Assembly (NCBI GenBank): GCA_902589725.1
Contig: CACITU010000001.1
Span: 124,001-188,000, forward strand
DNA: 64,000 bases
Direction: 5' to 3'
Source of the DNA: an uncultured Pelagibacteraceae bacterium
GTDB taxonomy: Bacteria > Pseudomonadota > Alphaproteobacteria > Pelagibacterales > Pelagibacteraceae
Part shown: positions 25,781 through 34,260 of the stretch, piece by piece
Position numbering within the stretch: the stretch's first letter is position 1
Layout of the letters: each line of letters begins with the position of its first letter
The notes under the pieces: generated by a model
The model's database searches: none
What the model was told of the DNA's origin: nothing
What the model saw: the letters and a program-made list of their open reading frames with translations, nothing else
Made by a program: the position numbers and the translations under genes

Positions 25781-26098
25781 ATGCTTACAAATTTTAAAGA
25801 CGAAGATTTTGATACTAAAATTAAAAATGAAGATGTTTCAGTCATTCAGTTTTCAGCTGAGTGGTGTGGCCCATGTAAGGCACTAAAGCCAGTAATGGAT
25901 AAATTATCTGATGAATACAAAGATAAGGCTGGTTTTTATTATGCCGATGTTGAAGATGGTGGAATAAATACTGGAAGTGCAGCAGGGATTAGAGGTGTTC
26001 CAACAGTTATTATCTATAAAAAAGGTGTTGAAGTAGATAGAAAAGTTGGTGGAGTTCCTGAAAGTCACATGAAGGAATTTCTAGATAAAAATATCTAA
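25781..26098 (+). CDS. trxA: Thioredoxin
   Basis: Thiol-disulfide reductant of 105 residues with the active site SAEWCGPCKALKP near residue 29 (CGPC) and the cis-proline segment GIRGVPTVIIYKKG near 70. A good AAAGGA ribosome site lies 7 nt before the ATG. It follows sbcB by 34 nt. Its stop codon overlaps the stop of the convergent folC gene, with no terminator between. Confidence 0.93.
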   Translation: MLTNFKDEDFDTKIKNEDVSVIQFSAEWCGPCKALKPVMDKLSDEYKDKAGFYYADVEDGGINTGSAAGIRGVPTVIIYKKGVEVDRKVGGVPESHMKEFLDKNI

Positions 26099-27363
26099 TT
26101 TAAATTTAAAACTTCACCCGCAAGATATAAAGATCCAGTAATCAGTATTATATCATTTTCTTTTACTGGGATTGACTTTATGGCTTCCTCTATACTTTCC
26201 TTATAGTTTATATTTGAAAAGCTATTTAGCTTATCTTTAAGTTCTTTTCCTTTAATTGAATTAGGTTGATTAGGTATATCTATTGTAGTCAATGAAGCAA
26301 TATCCTTAAAAAAACTCATATATTCACTATGATCTTTATTAGCCATCATTCCAAGAATGATATGTTTATTACAATCTAAACTTTCCAAGTATTCATTTAA
26401 AACTTTTGCTCCCAAAGGGTTATGAGATCCATCAATAAAAAGTTTGTGATCTTTTACAAGCTCTTTAAGTTTTCCAGATTTAATTTCTTGTAATCTTGCA
26501 ATACAATTTATTTTTAAAATACCTTTTTTAATGTTGTCATCTTTAATGTTTAAGTCTTTCAAAATTCTAAGGGTTGCAATTGCTGTTGAGACATTTTCTA
26601 ATTGAAATTGACCCTTAACATTTGGCATAGGTAATTTTATTCCCCCAAATTGATCTTCATAATAAAAGAAGTCATTTTCTTGCATTGTAAAACTGTAATT
26701 TTCATTATGGAAAAACTTACTTGATCTATTTTTTGATATTGTTTTTCTAATATTTTCTTTGATTTTATTAGTACTTTGTTTTGCAACTATAATATTGGAG
26801 TTTAAAAGGCTTGATGTTTTCTCAAAAATAATTTTCTCAACAGTTTGCTCATTTTCAGGTAGCCAATCTAGATGATCAAGACCAATAGAAGTTACAACGC
26901 TAGCAAGATTTTCTTTTAAGATATTAGTAGCATCAAATCTAAAGAACAATCCACTTTCAATTAAATTGATATTATCTGGATATTGAGATGCTCTTAAAAA
27001 ATATGCTGCAGTCAGTATTTCAAAAAAAGTAATTGATTCACCATTGTTAGCCTTTTCAATTTCTTCAAGTAAATATGCTAAATCTTCATCATTCAATTCT
27101 TCATTATTAAAAACAAACCTCTCATTAATACTTTTGATATGAGGACTAGTATAGATATTACAATTGAAATTTGCTTCCTTTAAAATAGAAAACATTGCTT
27201 GGATAGTTGAGTACTTTCCATTAGTACCAACAATTGAAATTGCTTTGATTTTATCTTGAGGATTTCCTAATTTTTTGCAGAGACTTTGAATACGATCTAG
27301 ACTTAAATCTATCTCTTTAGGATGCAGCTCTTGTAAGCGACTGACTATCTTCTGAAGTTTCAT
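26095..27363 (-). CDS. folC: Folylpolyglutamate synthase / dihydrofolate synthase FolC
   Basis: Adds glutamate to folates, and in many bacteria also makes dihydrofolate from dihydropteroate. The 422-residue Mur-ligase-fold protein shows HPKEIDLSLDRI near 14, the P-loop GTNGKYST near 46, SPHIKSINERF, SIGLDHLDWL and DGSHNPLGAKVL. The P-loop is normally GTNGKGS; here the residue after Lys is Tyr. I chose the ATG at 27363, where family alignment starts, over one at 27375. It overlaps the accD end by 47 nt. Confidence 0.92.
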   Translation of the reverse strand: MKLQKIVSRLQELHPKEIDLSLDRIQSLCKKLGNPQDKIKAISIVGTNGKYSTIQAMFSILKEANFNCNIYTSPHIKSINERFVFNNEELNDEDLAYLLEEIEKANNGESITFFEILTAAYFLRASQYPDNINLIESGLFFRFDATNILKENLASVVTSIGLDHLDWLPENEQTVEKIIFEKTSSLLNSNIIVAKQSTNKIKENIRKTISKNRSSKFFHNENYSFTMQENDFFYYEDQFGGIKLPMPNVKGQFQLENVSTAIATLRILKDLNIKDDNIKKGILKINCIARLQEIKSGKLKELVKDHKLFIDGSHNPLGAKVLNEYLESLDCNKHIILGMMANKDHSEYMSFFKDIASLTTIDIPNQPNSIKGKELKDKLNSFSNINYKESIEEAIKSIPVKENDIILITGSLYLAGEVLNLN

Positions 27364-28246
27364 TTTGTTCAGCACTTATATCAGAATTTTTCTTTAACAA
27401 TATTGATAATAAAGTTCCAATTTTAGAGGCGAGATCTTTACGCTCAACAATTAAATCAACAAAACCAGTTTTTTCAACATATTCACTTTTTTGGAAACCT
27501 TCTGGAAGTTCTTCTTTAACAGTTCCTTGAATTACTCTTGCACCGGCAAATGCAATTAAAGCGCCTGGTTCTGCAATGTGAATATCACCTAACATAGCGT
27601 ATGATGCAGTGATACCCCCTGCTGTCGGATCAGTGATACAAACTAAATATGGAAGTCCATTTTTCTTTAATTCATTTATTGCAAGAGTTGTTCTTGTCAT
27701 TTGAGATAATGAAATTAAACTTTCCATCATTCTCATTCCACCACCTGCACTAATACATAAAAAAGGTGTTTGATTTTCTATGGCATGTTGTATTCCATAT
27801 AAAAAAGCCTCACCTTCTGCAGCTGCCATTGAAGCTCCTAAAAAATCAAAATCAGAGGCTACAGCTGTAATTTTAATATTATTTATAGTTCCAGAGGCAA
27901 CCATCATTCCACATTCTAATCCTGTTTTTTTCCGAGCACTTTTTAATCTTTCTTTGTAAGGTTTAGAGTCTGTCCAATTTAGTGGATCGTCTTTTGGTAT
28001 TGGAGTTTTGAAAATCTCATAATTATTTTTTCCAAATAAAATATCAAATCTTTGATGTGGTTTTATTCTATGATGACGCTTACAATCTGGACATACCCAT
28101 AAGTTTTCCTCTAATTCTTTTTTTAAAATCGGACCTTTACAACATGATGTCCAATCACTTTTTGCAATATCTTCTTTTGTAGCTCTTTCACGTATAGCAG
28201 TTTTAATTTTTTCACCTGCTTTAATAATTTTTGTTATCCAGTTCAT
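27317..28246 (-). CDS. accD: Acetyl-CoA carboxylase carboxyltransferase subunit beta
   Basis: With AccA it transfers CO2 from carboxybiotin to acetyl-CoA for fatty acid synthesis. The 309 residues hold a zinc-ribbon-like N-terminus (CC at 35-36, CPDC at 52-55; the first CxxC pair is shortened to CC), then the carboxylase core with ASDFDFLGASMAAAEGEAF, SAGGGMRMMESL, DPTAGGITASYAMLGDI and FAGARVIQGTVKE. It lies between trpA and folC, a common trpA-accD-folC order, overlapping both. The accA gene is at 49644. Confidence 0.95.
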   Translation of the reverse strand: MNWITKIIKAGEKIKTAIRERATKEDIAKSDWTSCCKGPILKKELEENLWVCPDCKRHHRIKPHQRFDILFGKNNYEIFKTPIPKDDPLNWTDSKPYKERLKSARKKTGLECGMMVASGTINNIKITAVASDFDFLGASMAAAEGEAFLYGIQHAIENQTPFLCISAGGGMRMMESLISLSQMTRTTLAINELKKNGLPYLVCITDPTAGGITASYAMLGDIHIAEPGALIAFAGARVIQGTVKEELPEGFQKSEYVEKTGFVDLIVERKDLASKIGTLLSILLKKNSDISAEQNETSEDSQSLTRAAS

Positions 28247-29043
28247 AGAATTTTATTTTTTAGTCTTTTAACGATATTAGTAGCATTTGTGACCGCATTT
28301 TGTCTTTTTTCAATTGATTTAGAAATTTCCTTACAAATTGCGCTTCCAACCACCAAACCGTCAGCTTTTTTAAGAGATTTAATGGTTTTTTCTGTAATTC
28401 CAAAACCAATAACAATATTTTTTGAGTTATTTAGTTTTTTAATTTCGTTGTATTTTTCTAATATTTTCTTTGGAGAAACTTTAAGCTTCCCACCTGTTGT
28501 AGATAACATGCTTATATAATAAATCATATCGTGTGAGTCTTTTATAATTTTTTTTAATCTTATCTGTGAAGTAGTTGGTGAAACCAATTGAATAAAATTA
28601 ATTCTTTTTTTTTTGCATTTTGATGCAAATTTTTTATTTTCTGGATAAGGTAAATCAACAACTATTAAACCATCAACTTTTGATTTTTTGCATTTTTCTA
28701 AAAATTTATTTTCATTATATTGATAAATCATGTTGTAATAGCCCATAAGTATAATTGGTTTATTTTTTTTTATTTTTTTAAAATTTTTTACAATTGAAAA
28801 TACGTCATTAATTTTAATACCATTTTTAATTGCCCGGTAAGCACTTGTTTGTATTTGCCCTCCATCAGCTATAGGAGTGTTGTGTGGGAAACCTAATTCA
28901 CAAATATCTGCGTGAATTGAAATTGATTTTAATATTTCTAAAGATTTTTTTTTAGTATTATCGCCAGCGACAGTATATGTAAGCAAAGCTGGTCTATTCT
29001 CTTTTTTTACTGCTGTGAAAGTTTTGCTGATTAATGAATTCAT
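28243..29043 (-). CDS. trpA: Tryptophan synthase alpha chain
   Basis: Cleaves indole-3-glycerol phosphate to indole and glyceraldehyde 3-phosphate. The 266-residue TIM barrel keeps the catalytic residues at the usual places: Glu49 in CELGFP and Asp60 in PIADGG. The loop 2 sequence GFPHNTPIADGGQIQ differs from the common G(V/I)PFSDPxADGPxIQ, and loop 6 reads SMLSTTGGK instead of SxxGVTG. It follows trpB with a 1-nt overlap. The divergence matches unusual motifs in TrpB. Confidence 0.9.
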   Translation of the reverse strand: MNSLISKTFTAVKKENRPALLTYTVAGDNTKKKSLEILKSISIHADICELGFPHNTPIADGGQIQTSAYRAIKNGIKINDVFSIVKNFKKIKKNKPIILMGYYNMIYQYNENKFLEKCKKSKVDGLIVVDLPYPENKKFASKCKKKRINFIQLVSPTTSQIRLKKIIKDSHDMIYYISMLSTTGGKLKVSPKKILEKYNEIKKLNNSKNIVIGFGITEKTIKSLKKADGLVVGSAICKEISKSIEKRQNAVTNATNIVKRLKNKIL

Positions 29044-30272
29044 TAGTTTTTTCCCAACCTTACTTTTAAGATATCTCTATCTTTTTTAGCATCACCACAA
29101 GAGTTAACGATTATAATTGTGTCTTTTTTTAATTTTGGAGCAATTTTTATCGCTTCTGCAAATGCATGGCTAGGTTCTAAACTTGGATTAAGTTTCTCAA
29201 ATTTAGTTACCATCACATGTGCTTTTAGTGCTTCTTCATCAGTTGCATAAGTGTATCTAGCTCGTTTTGTATCTTTTAAAAAACAATGTATTGGACTGAC
29301 ACCCGGGTAATCTAATCCAGCACTTATTGATTCAGTGTCATCAATTTGACCTTCATTGTTTTGACAAACATAAGAAGCTGCACCATGTAAAATTCCAATT
29401 TTAGCATTTCTACTTAAAGGAGCAGCATGGAGCTTTGACTTTTTTGGACCTCCAGCCTCTACACCAACTAATTCTATTTGTGATTTGTTAAAATCTATAA
29501 ATTCACTCCAAAAACCATATGCTGAACTTCCACCACCAACACAGTTAATCAGTTTTATTTTTTTTGGAATTTTTTTAAATTTTTGATTAATTTGAATTTT
29601 TAATTCTCTTGAAATTTGTGCGGTACTCCATCCACAAATTTTTACAAATATATTTGGACCAACTGTACTTCCAACACACATATGTGTAGTGTCACAATTT
29701 GATACCCAATATCTCATACATTCACTAACTGCATCGACTAAGGTTTGACTACCTGAATATACAGGAACTATTTCAGCACCATTTTTTCTCATAGCATCAC
29801 AATTTGGTTTTTGTCTCTTAATATCTTTTGCACCCATGAAAATTTTACATTTCAGACCAAATTTCTTTGCAGCCATACTTAACATTTTGCCTGCGTATCC
29901 TGCCCCAGTATCACCAACTATATATTTTTTTCCCATAGCCTTACAAATTAAGGCATGTACAGTTGCATTATATATTTTGTGGGCACCACCATTGGCCTCC
30001 GATACAACTTTGGCCCATATTTGAGCACCACCCAAATGATTAGATAAATTTTCTAATTTTACAAATGATGTGGGTGACCCTATATAATTCTTAAAGTAAT
30101 AATCTCTTTTTTTTAGAAATTTTTTATTATTTCTTAATTTTGAAAACTCTCGTGTTAGATCCTCAACAGGTTTTTTTAAAGTTTCAGGAATAAAACTTCC
30201 TCCAAACTTACCACCCCAAAAACCGTAACGGTCATGCTGGTCAATTAGAGGAATTTTCTTTTTTAGTTTCAT
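29043..30272 (-). CDS. trpB: Tryptophan synthase beta chain, divergent active site
   Basis: Joins indole and serine to tryptophan using PLP. The 409-residue protein aligns over its whole length and keeps the PLP lysine (Lys99 in GGAHK), GAKDIKRQ and ISAGLDYPGVSP. Several normally fixed motifs differ: KREDLNHTGAHK is KVVSEANGGAHK, AETGAGQHG is GDTGAGYAG (the catalytic Glu becomes Asp), GGGSNAIG is GGGSSAYG, and the SGRGDKD ending is SCGDAKKD. It lies in trpF-trpB-trpA order, so tryptophan synthesis is still the best call. Confidence 0.86.
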   Translation of the reverse strand: MKLKKKIPLIDQHDRYGFWGGKFGGSFIPETLKKPVEDLTREFSKLRNNKKFLKKRDYYFKNYIGSPTSFVKLENLSNHLGGAQIWAKVVSEANGGAHKIYNATVHALICKAMGKKYIVGDTGAGYAGKMLSMAAKKFGLKCKIFMGAKDIKRQKPNCDAMRKNGAEIVPVYSGSQTLVDAVSECMRYWVSNCDTTHMCVGSTVGPNIFVKICGWSTAQISRELKIQINQKFKKIPKKIKLINCVGGGSSAYGFWSEFIDFNKSQIELVGVEAGGPKKSKLHAAPLSRNAKIGILHGAASYVCQNNEGQIDDTESISAGLDYPGVSPIHCFLKDTKRARYTYATDEEALKAHVMVTKFEKLNPSLEPSHAFAEAIKIAPKLKKDTIIIVNSCGDAKKDRDILKVRLGKN

Positions 30273-30891
30273 TTTTTAATTTATTTATATTGTTTAAAAA
30301 AATATTTATTTTGGATGTATCTTTTAATCCAGAAGTTTCCAAGCCTCCAGATAAATCTAAGTAATCAGCAATTTTATTGTAATTTTTTAGATTATCATCG
30401 AATTTTATATTCCCAGCTAGCATTAATTCTTTCTTTAATTTAATATTTTTTATCAAATTATGATCAAAGCTACGGCTTTTTTCATAACCTTTACTATCAA
30501 ATAAATACACATCTGTTACATCAACAAATGATTTGTAACTAAGAACATCGAGTTCATCCTTTATTGTTAAGGCTGTAATAATTTTTTTTTTATATTTTTG
30601 TCTTATAATTTTAATTTCACCTGGAGTACAGTCATACAATTGATAATAATCAAAAGGTAAATTTTTTATCTTTTCTAAAATATCATTATTTGGCTTAACT
30701 AAAACTGCAACAAACTTTGAATTATTTTTGTTTACATTTAACAGTTTTTTCAGATTATGTGTTTCAACATATCTTGAGCTTTTAGGATAATTACAAATAA
30801 ATCCAATAAATTTTGGAGGATTAGAATGATTAATAATATAGTTTAAAATTTTTGGGTCAGAAATTCCACAAATCTTACAATCTTTGATCAT
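30241..30891 (-). CDS. trpF: Phosphoribosylanthranilate isomerase
   Basis: Third-stage enzyme of tryptophan synthesis, an Amadori rearrangement in a TIM barrel. The 216 residues begin MIKDCKICGISDP (KICG catalytic Cys segment), followed by KFIGFICNYPKSSRYV and, near the end, DLSGGLETSGLKDTSKI with the SGxE phosphate-binding pattern. The catalytic Asp lies within VYLFDSKG. It overlaps trpB by 32 nt and pyrF by 4 nt. Confidence 0.9.
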   Translation of the reverse strand: MIKDCKICGISDPKILNYIINHSNPPKFIGFICNYPKSSRYVETHNLKKLLNVNKNNSKFVAVLVKPNNDILEKIKNLPFDYYQLYDCTPGEIKIIRQKYKKKIITALTIKDELDVLSYKSFVDVTDVYLFDSKGYEKSRSFDHNLIKNIKLKKELMLAGNIKFDDNLKNYNKIADYLDLSGGLETSGLKDTSKINIFLNNINKLKNETKKENSSN

Positions 30892-31580
30892 TGATTTAAA
30901 TGATCTATCAACTTTTTTGTATTATTTTTAATATCACCATTTGTAAGTGATCTTCCTATAACTATCCCTGACACTTTATTTTTAAAAGCTTCCTTGGGTG
31001 TCATTATTCTTAATTGATCATTTGAAATATCACCTGGTAATCTTATGCCAGGGGTAATGATAAGCATTTTTTTATATTTCTTTCTAACCATCAATGCTTC
31101 TTGGGCAGAACAAACTATACCATCACACCCTGATTTTTTAATTAGAGCTGCTTGTCTTAAAACTAACTGTTTCACATTTTTTGTATGACCCATTTCTTTA
31201 AGAGATTTATCATTAAGGCTTGTTAAAATTGTAACTCCCAAAACTTTTAAATTTTTATTTATCTTCTTTGCCTGTTTTTTTATTGATTTTAGCATTTCCA
31301 AACCACCATTTACATGTACAGTGATATATTTGCATTTTCTCAAATCTTTTAAACTATCAATAGCAGATAATGCGGTTTGGGGGATATCATTTATCTTTAA
31401 ATCTAACCAAAAATCCTTTTTAAATTTTTCTAAAAATTTTCGTCCATTCTTAGAATAAAAAAACTGAAGACCAAATTTTGGAATAATTTTTAGCGTATTT
31501 GTTTTAGTATGATTAATTATTTTTTCTATTTTTTTTAGATTAGATGTATCACATGCTACAAAAATACTTTTATTCTTCAT
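30888..31580 (-). CDS. pyrF: Orotidine 5'-phosphate decarboxylase
   Basis: Last step of UMP synthesis. The 230-residue TIM barrel shows the catalytic DLKINDIP (Asp-x-Lys-x-x-Asp) near residue 60 and the phosphate-binding end TPGIRLPG and VIGRSLTNG. The N-terminal IFVACDTSNL is usual. It starts within the last 11 nt of ihfB and overlaps trpF by 4 nt, so it shares the long minus-strand transcript. Confidence 0.93.
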   Translation of the reverse strand: MKNKSIFVACDTSNLKKIEKIINHTKTNTLKIIPKFGLQFFYSKNGRKFLEKFKKDFWLDLKINDIPQTALSAIDSLKDLRKCKYITVHVNGGLEMLKSIKKQAKKINKNLKVLGVTILTSLNDKSLKEMGHTKNVKQLVLRQAALIKKSGCDGIVCSAQEALMVRKKYKKMLIITPGIRLPGDISNDQLRIMTPKEAFKNKVSGIVIGRSLTNGDIKNNTKKLIDHLNQ

Positions 31581-31860
31581 TGTTTAATTTTTTAAACAAG
31601 TCTTTTGACATTTTAAAGTTAATTGTTTTTTTTTGAGGTGTATTTACTTTTTCCCCAGTCCTTGGGTTTCTAGAAATCCTAGGTTTTTGAATTTTTGTTG
31701 AGAACATTCCAAAACCTCTAAGCTCAACTCTATCACCTCTTTTAAGAGCTCTCTTTATCTCATCAAGTATTATGTCTGTAAATTTTTCGAGATCTTTTTT
31801 TAAAAAATTGGGGTAATTTTTAGATAATTGTTTTAAAAGCTTTGATTTTACAATCGCCAA
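31570..31860 (-). CDS. ihfB: Integration host factor beta / HU-family DNA-binding protein
   Basis: DNA-bending protein of 96 residues. VELRGFGMFSTKIQKPRISR near residues 45-64 and NPRTGEKVNTPQKKTINFK match the IHF-beta/HU arm and core. Position directly after rpsA is the classic place for ihfB, which favours IHF beta over HU. It lies 16 nt after rpsA and overlaps pyrF by 11 nt. Confidence 0.92.
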   Translation of the reverse strand: MAIVKSKLLKQLSKNYPNFLKKDLEKFTDIILDEIKRALKRGDRVELRGFGMFSTKIQKPRISRNPRTGEKVNTPQKKTINFKMSKDLFKKLNNEE

Positions 31861-31876
31861 TTTCAGTCTTCTTCAA

Positions 31877-33604
31877 TTATTCTTTTTCTTCTTCTTTTTT
31901 TTTGAGATCCTCAGAAAGAGATGAAAAAGGTAAATTTTTACCTGATCCTTCAGATCCATATTTTTCCAAGGCTTCTTTTTTTTCTATTTCTTCAAGAAGC
32001 TTAATACTTAGTGTTACTTTTCTTTTATTTAAATCAAGTTCTGCTATTGCACAATCAAGTTTTTCACCACCTGTCCATCTACTAGGTCTAGCATCAGCTG
32101 CATTAATTGCTATTGCAGATTTTTTTATTTGAAAATCTATCTGACATCCTTCAGGCCTAACAATTAAACCTTTATTATCAGTTGAAATAACTTTAACAGT
32201 TATAACTTGGTTTTTATTTTTGTTTTTAAACCAATCAAAAGGATCAGCTTGTGTTTGTCTCAAGCCAACTCTAATTTTTTGTTCTGATGTCTTAATTTCT
32301 AAAACTTTAACTTTTAATTTGTCACCTTTTTTATATTTATTAAGTTCTTCTTCCCCATTATTTAAATAAGTCAAATCATTGCAATGTAAAAAAGCGTCAA
32401 TATCAAGATCTTCAATTTTTACAAACAACGAGTATTCATTTTTATTTACAACCACGCCTTCTACAACAGAATCTATAGGATATTTTTTTTCAAAAGTTTC
32501 AAAAGGATTTTCTTTGGTAAGTTTATGCGAAATAGCAACTCTTCTTTTATCTTTATCTATTTCAGTGATCACACAATCAATTTCATCTCCAATTTTAAAC
32601 ATTTTTTTTGCAGAAACATTTTTTTTAGTCCAACTAAGTTCACTCGAGTGGAGTAGTGTTGTTAGACCTGGCTCCAATTCACAAAAAGCTCCAAAATCCA
32701 TTAGTTTTACTACCTTAACTTTATATATTTTATTAAGTTCGTAATTTTGAATATGCTCAAAAGGATCTGGAGATAATTGTTTCACAGAACATCCAACTTG
32801 CAACTTTTCTTTATCAACGCTTATAACCTTAAGGTCATGTTTTTCACCAATATTAAAAACTTCGTCAGGATGATTTACCCTTGAATAAGAAATTTCTTGC
32901 AAATGAACTAATACATCCAGTTCTCCATTCACATTAAAGAAGCAACCAAATGAACTATATCCTTTAACTTCAGCTCCTTTTATAATGTCTCCTACTTTGT
33001 ACTTTTCAACTATTTTTGCTTTATCCTCTTTTTTAAATGATGATATAATCTCTCTTCTTGATACACACGCATTACCTCTAACTTTATCCAATTTGATCAA
33101 AGCAAATTTTTGAGGTTCATTCATTAGATGGCTGATATCTTTAAGAGGTTTATCACTTATTTGTGAACCTGGTAGAAACATAAGTGATCCAGTTTCAATG
33201 TGTTCTACAATGCATCCGCCTTTGCATTTAGATGTAATTTTACCCATAATGGGTTCATTTTTTTCATAAGCTTCAACTAATTTATCCCAACCCTTTATTT
33301 TCTGAGCTTTACTAGCAGAAACTAAAACTTCACCGTTTTTATCCTCAATTTTTTCTAATAAAACTGGAATGGTTTCTCCTATCTTAATTTTTTCTGAGAG
33401 GCCCATACTTTTTAATTCATTGATATCTAGTACTGGCTCAGATTTTAGTCCTTCTACAAAAAGGAATACAAACTTTTCAGTTACTTTATTAATTCTTCCA
33501 TCTATTATTTTACCTTCTTCTATTTGAATTTTAGATAATTGAGTATTTAGTAATTTTTCGAATTCTTGTGAGGCTGGATTAGATAAATCTTTGTAAATTT
33601 CCAT
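31877..33604 (-). CDS. rpsA: 30S ribosomal protein S1
   Basis: Binds mRNA and brings it to the ribosome, important where Shine-Dalgarno sites are weak, as here. The 575-residue protein has repeated S1 motifs: EGKIIDGRINKVTEKFVFL, PIMGKITSKCKGGCIVE, KGAEVKGYSSFGCFFNV, IYKVKVVKLMDFGAFCE, VEGVVVNKNEYSLFVKI and VITVKVISTDNKGLIVR, six domains in all. The ending is acidic and lysine-rich. It follows cmk (start and stop share a base) and precedes ihfB, the conserved cmk-rpsA-ihfB order. Confidence 0.96.
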   Translation of the reverse strand: MEIYKDLSNPASQEFEKLLNTQLSKIQIEEGKIIDGRINKVTEKFVFLFVEGLKSEPVLDINELKSMGLSEKIKIGETIPVLLEKIEDKNGEVLVSASKAQKIKGWDKLVEAYEKNEPIMGKITSKCKGGCIVEHIETGSLMFLPGSQISDKPLKDISHLMNEPQKFALIKLDKVRGNACVSRREIISSFKKEDKAKIVEKYKVGDIIKGAEVKGYSSFGCFFNVNGELDVLVHLQEISYSRVNHPDEVFNIGEKHDLKVISVDKEKLQVGCSVKQLSPDPFEHIQNYELNKIYKVKVVKLMDFGAFCELEPGLTTLLHSSELSWTKKNVSAKKMFKIGDEIDCVITEIDKDKRRVAISHKLTKENPFETFEKKYPIDSVVEGVVVNKNEYSLFVKIEDLDIDAFLHCNDLTYLNNGEEELNKYKKGDKLKVKVLEIKTSEQKIRVGLRQTQADPFDWFKNKNKNQVITVKVISTDNKGLIVRPEGCQIDFQIKKSAIAINAADARPSRWTGGEKLDCAIAELDLNKRKVTLSIKLLEEIEKKEALEKYGSEGSGKNLPFSSLSEDLKKKEEEKE

Positions 33605-34260
33605 TAATTATTTATTTTCCTGTCTATAATTTTTTTTATTTTTAAAAAGCATGCCCTTTTATTAAGGTTTGTCGTATTAATCAATAGTGAATCTTTTGTT
33701 TTCTTTAAAGGTGAGATTTTCCTATTAAAATCACTTTTATCCCTGTTTTTAATGCTTTTTAACACTTCTTTATAGGTAATTTTTTTTTTTAAACTCTTAA
33801 GTTCTTTAAATCTTCTTAATGCTCTAGTTTTTAAATTAGCTGTTACATAAAATTTTAAATCAGCGTCTGGCACAATTTTATATGTTATGTCTCTTCCGTC
33901 TAGGCAAGAACCTCTGTACATTTTTGGTGGATTATATGCAAAATTTACCTGAAATGAGTGAACTATCTTTCTTATTCTTTTATTTTTAGAAATAATAGAC
34001 GCCTCTGTTCCAATTTTGTCAGAAAGTAAAGATTTTTTTTTGAGGTCCTTAACTTTTAAAGACTTTATTTTTAATTTTATAAATTTGTTATTAAATTTTT
34101 TTGGTAATTTTATTTTATGATATGCAAGAAATCTATAAATTTTACCTGTATCGAGATAAAATAAATTATAATGTTTAGAAATAGCTTTGGCCAAAGTTCC
34201 AGCTCCTGCAGCAGCAGGAGAATCTATAGCTATTTTTAAAATATTTTTTCTTTTTATCAT
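33604..34260 (-). CDS. cmk: Cytidylate kinase with altered P-loop
   Basis: Phosphorylates CMP and dCMP. The 218-residue protein has the Cmk hallmarks LDTGKIYR near residue 36, CLDGRDITYKIVPDA near 118 and KNRDKSDFNRKISPL near 170. The P-loop, normally G-P-A-A-A-G-K-G-T, reads S-P-A-A-A-G-A-G-T at residues 14-22, so the Walker A lysine is alanine at position 20. I checked the codons at 34180-34225 and the reading is plain GCT. All other motifs are intact and it is in the normal aroA-cmk-rpsA order. Confidence 0.9.
   Translation of the reverse strand: MIKRKNILKIAIDSPAAAGAGTLAKAISKHYNLFYLDTGKIYRFLAYHKIKLPKKFNNKFIKLKIKSLKVKDLKKKSLLSDKIGTEASIISKNKRIRKIVHSFQVNFAYNPPKMYRGSCLDGRDITYKIVPDADLKFYVTANLKTRALRRFKELKSLKKKITYKEVLKSIKNRDKSDFNRKISPLKKTKDSLLINTTNLNKRACFLKIKKIIDRKINN

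Noticed and set aside
30241-30272. trpF/trpB 32-nt overlap as a sign of a wrong trpB start
   Set aside because: The residues after the first ATG (KIPLIDQHDRYGFWGGKFGG) fit the TrpB N-terminus, so the overlap looks real.
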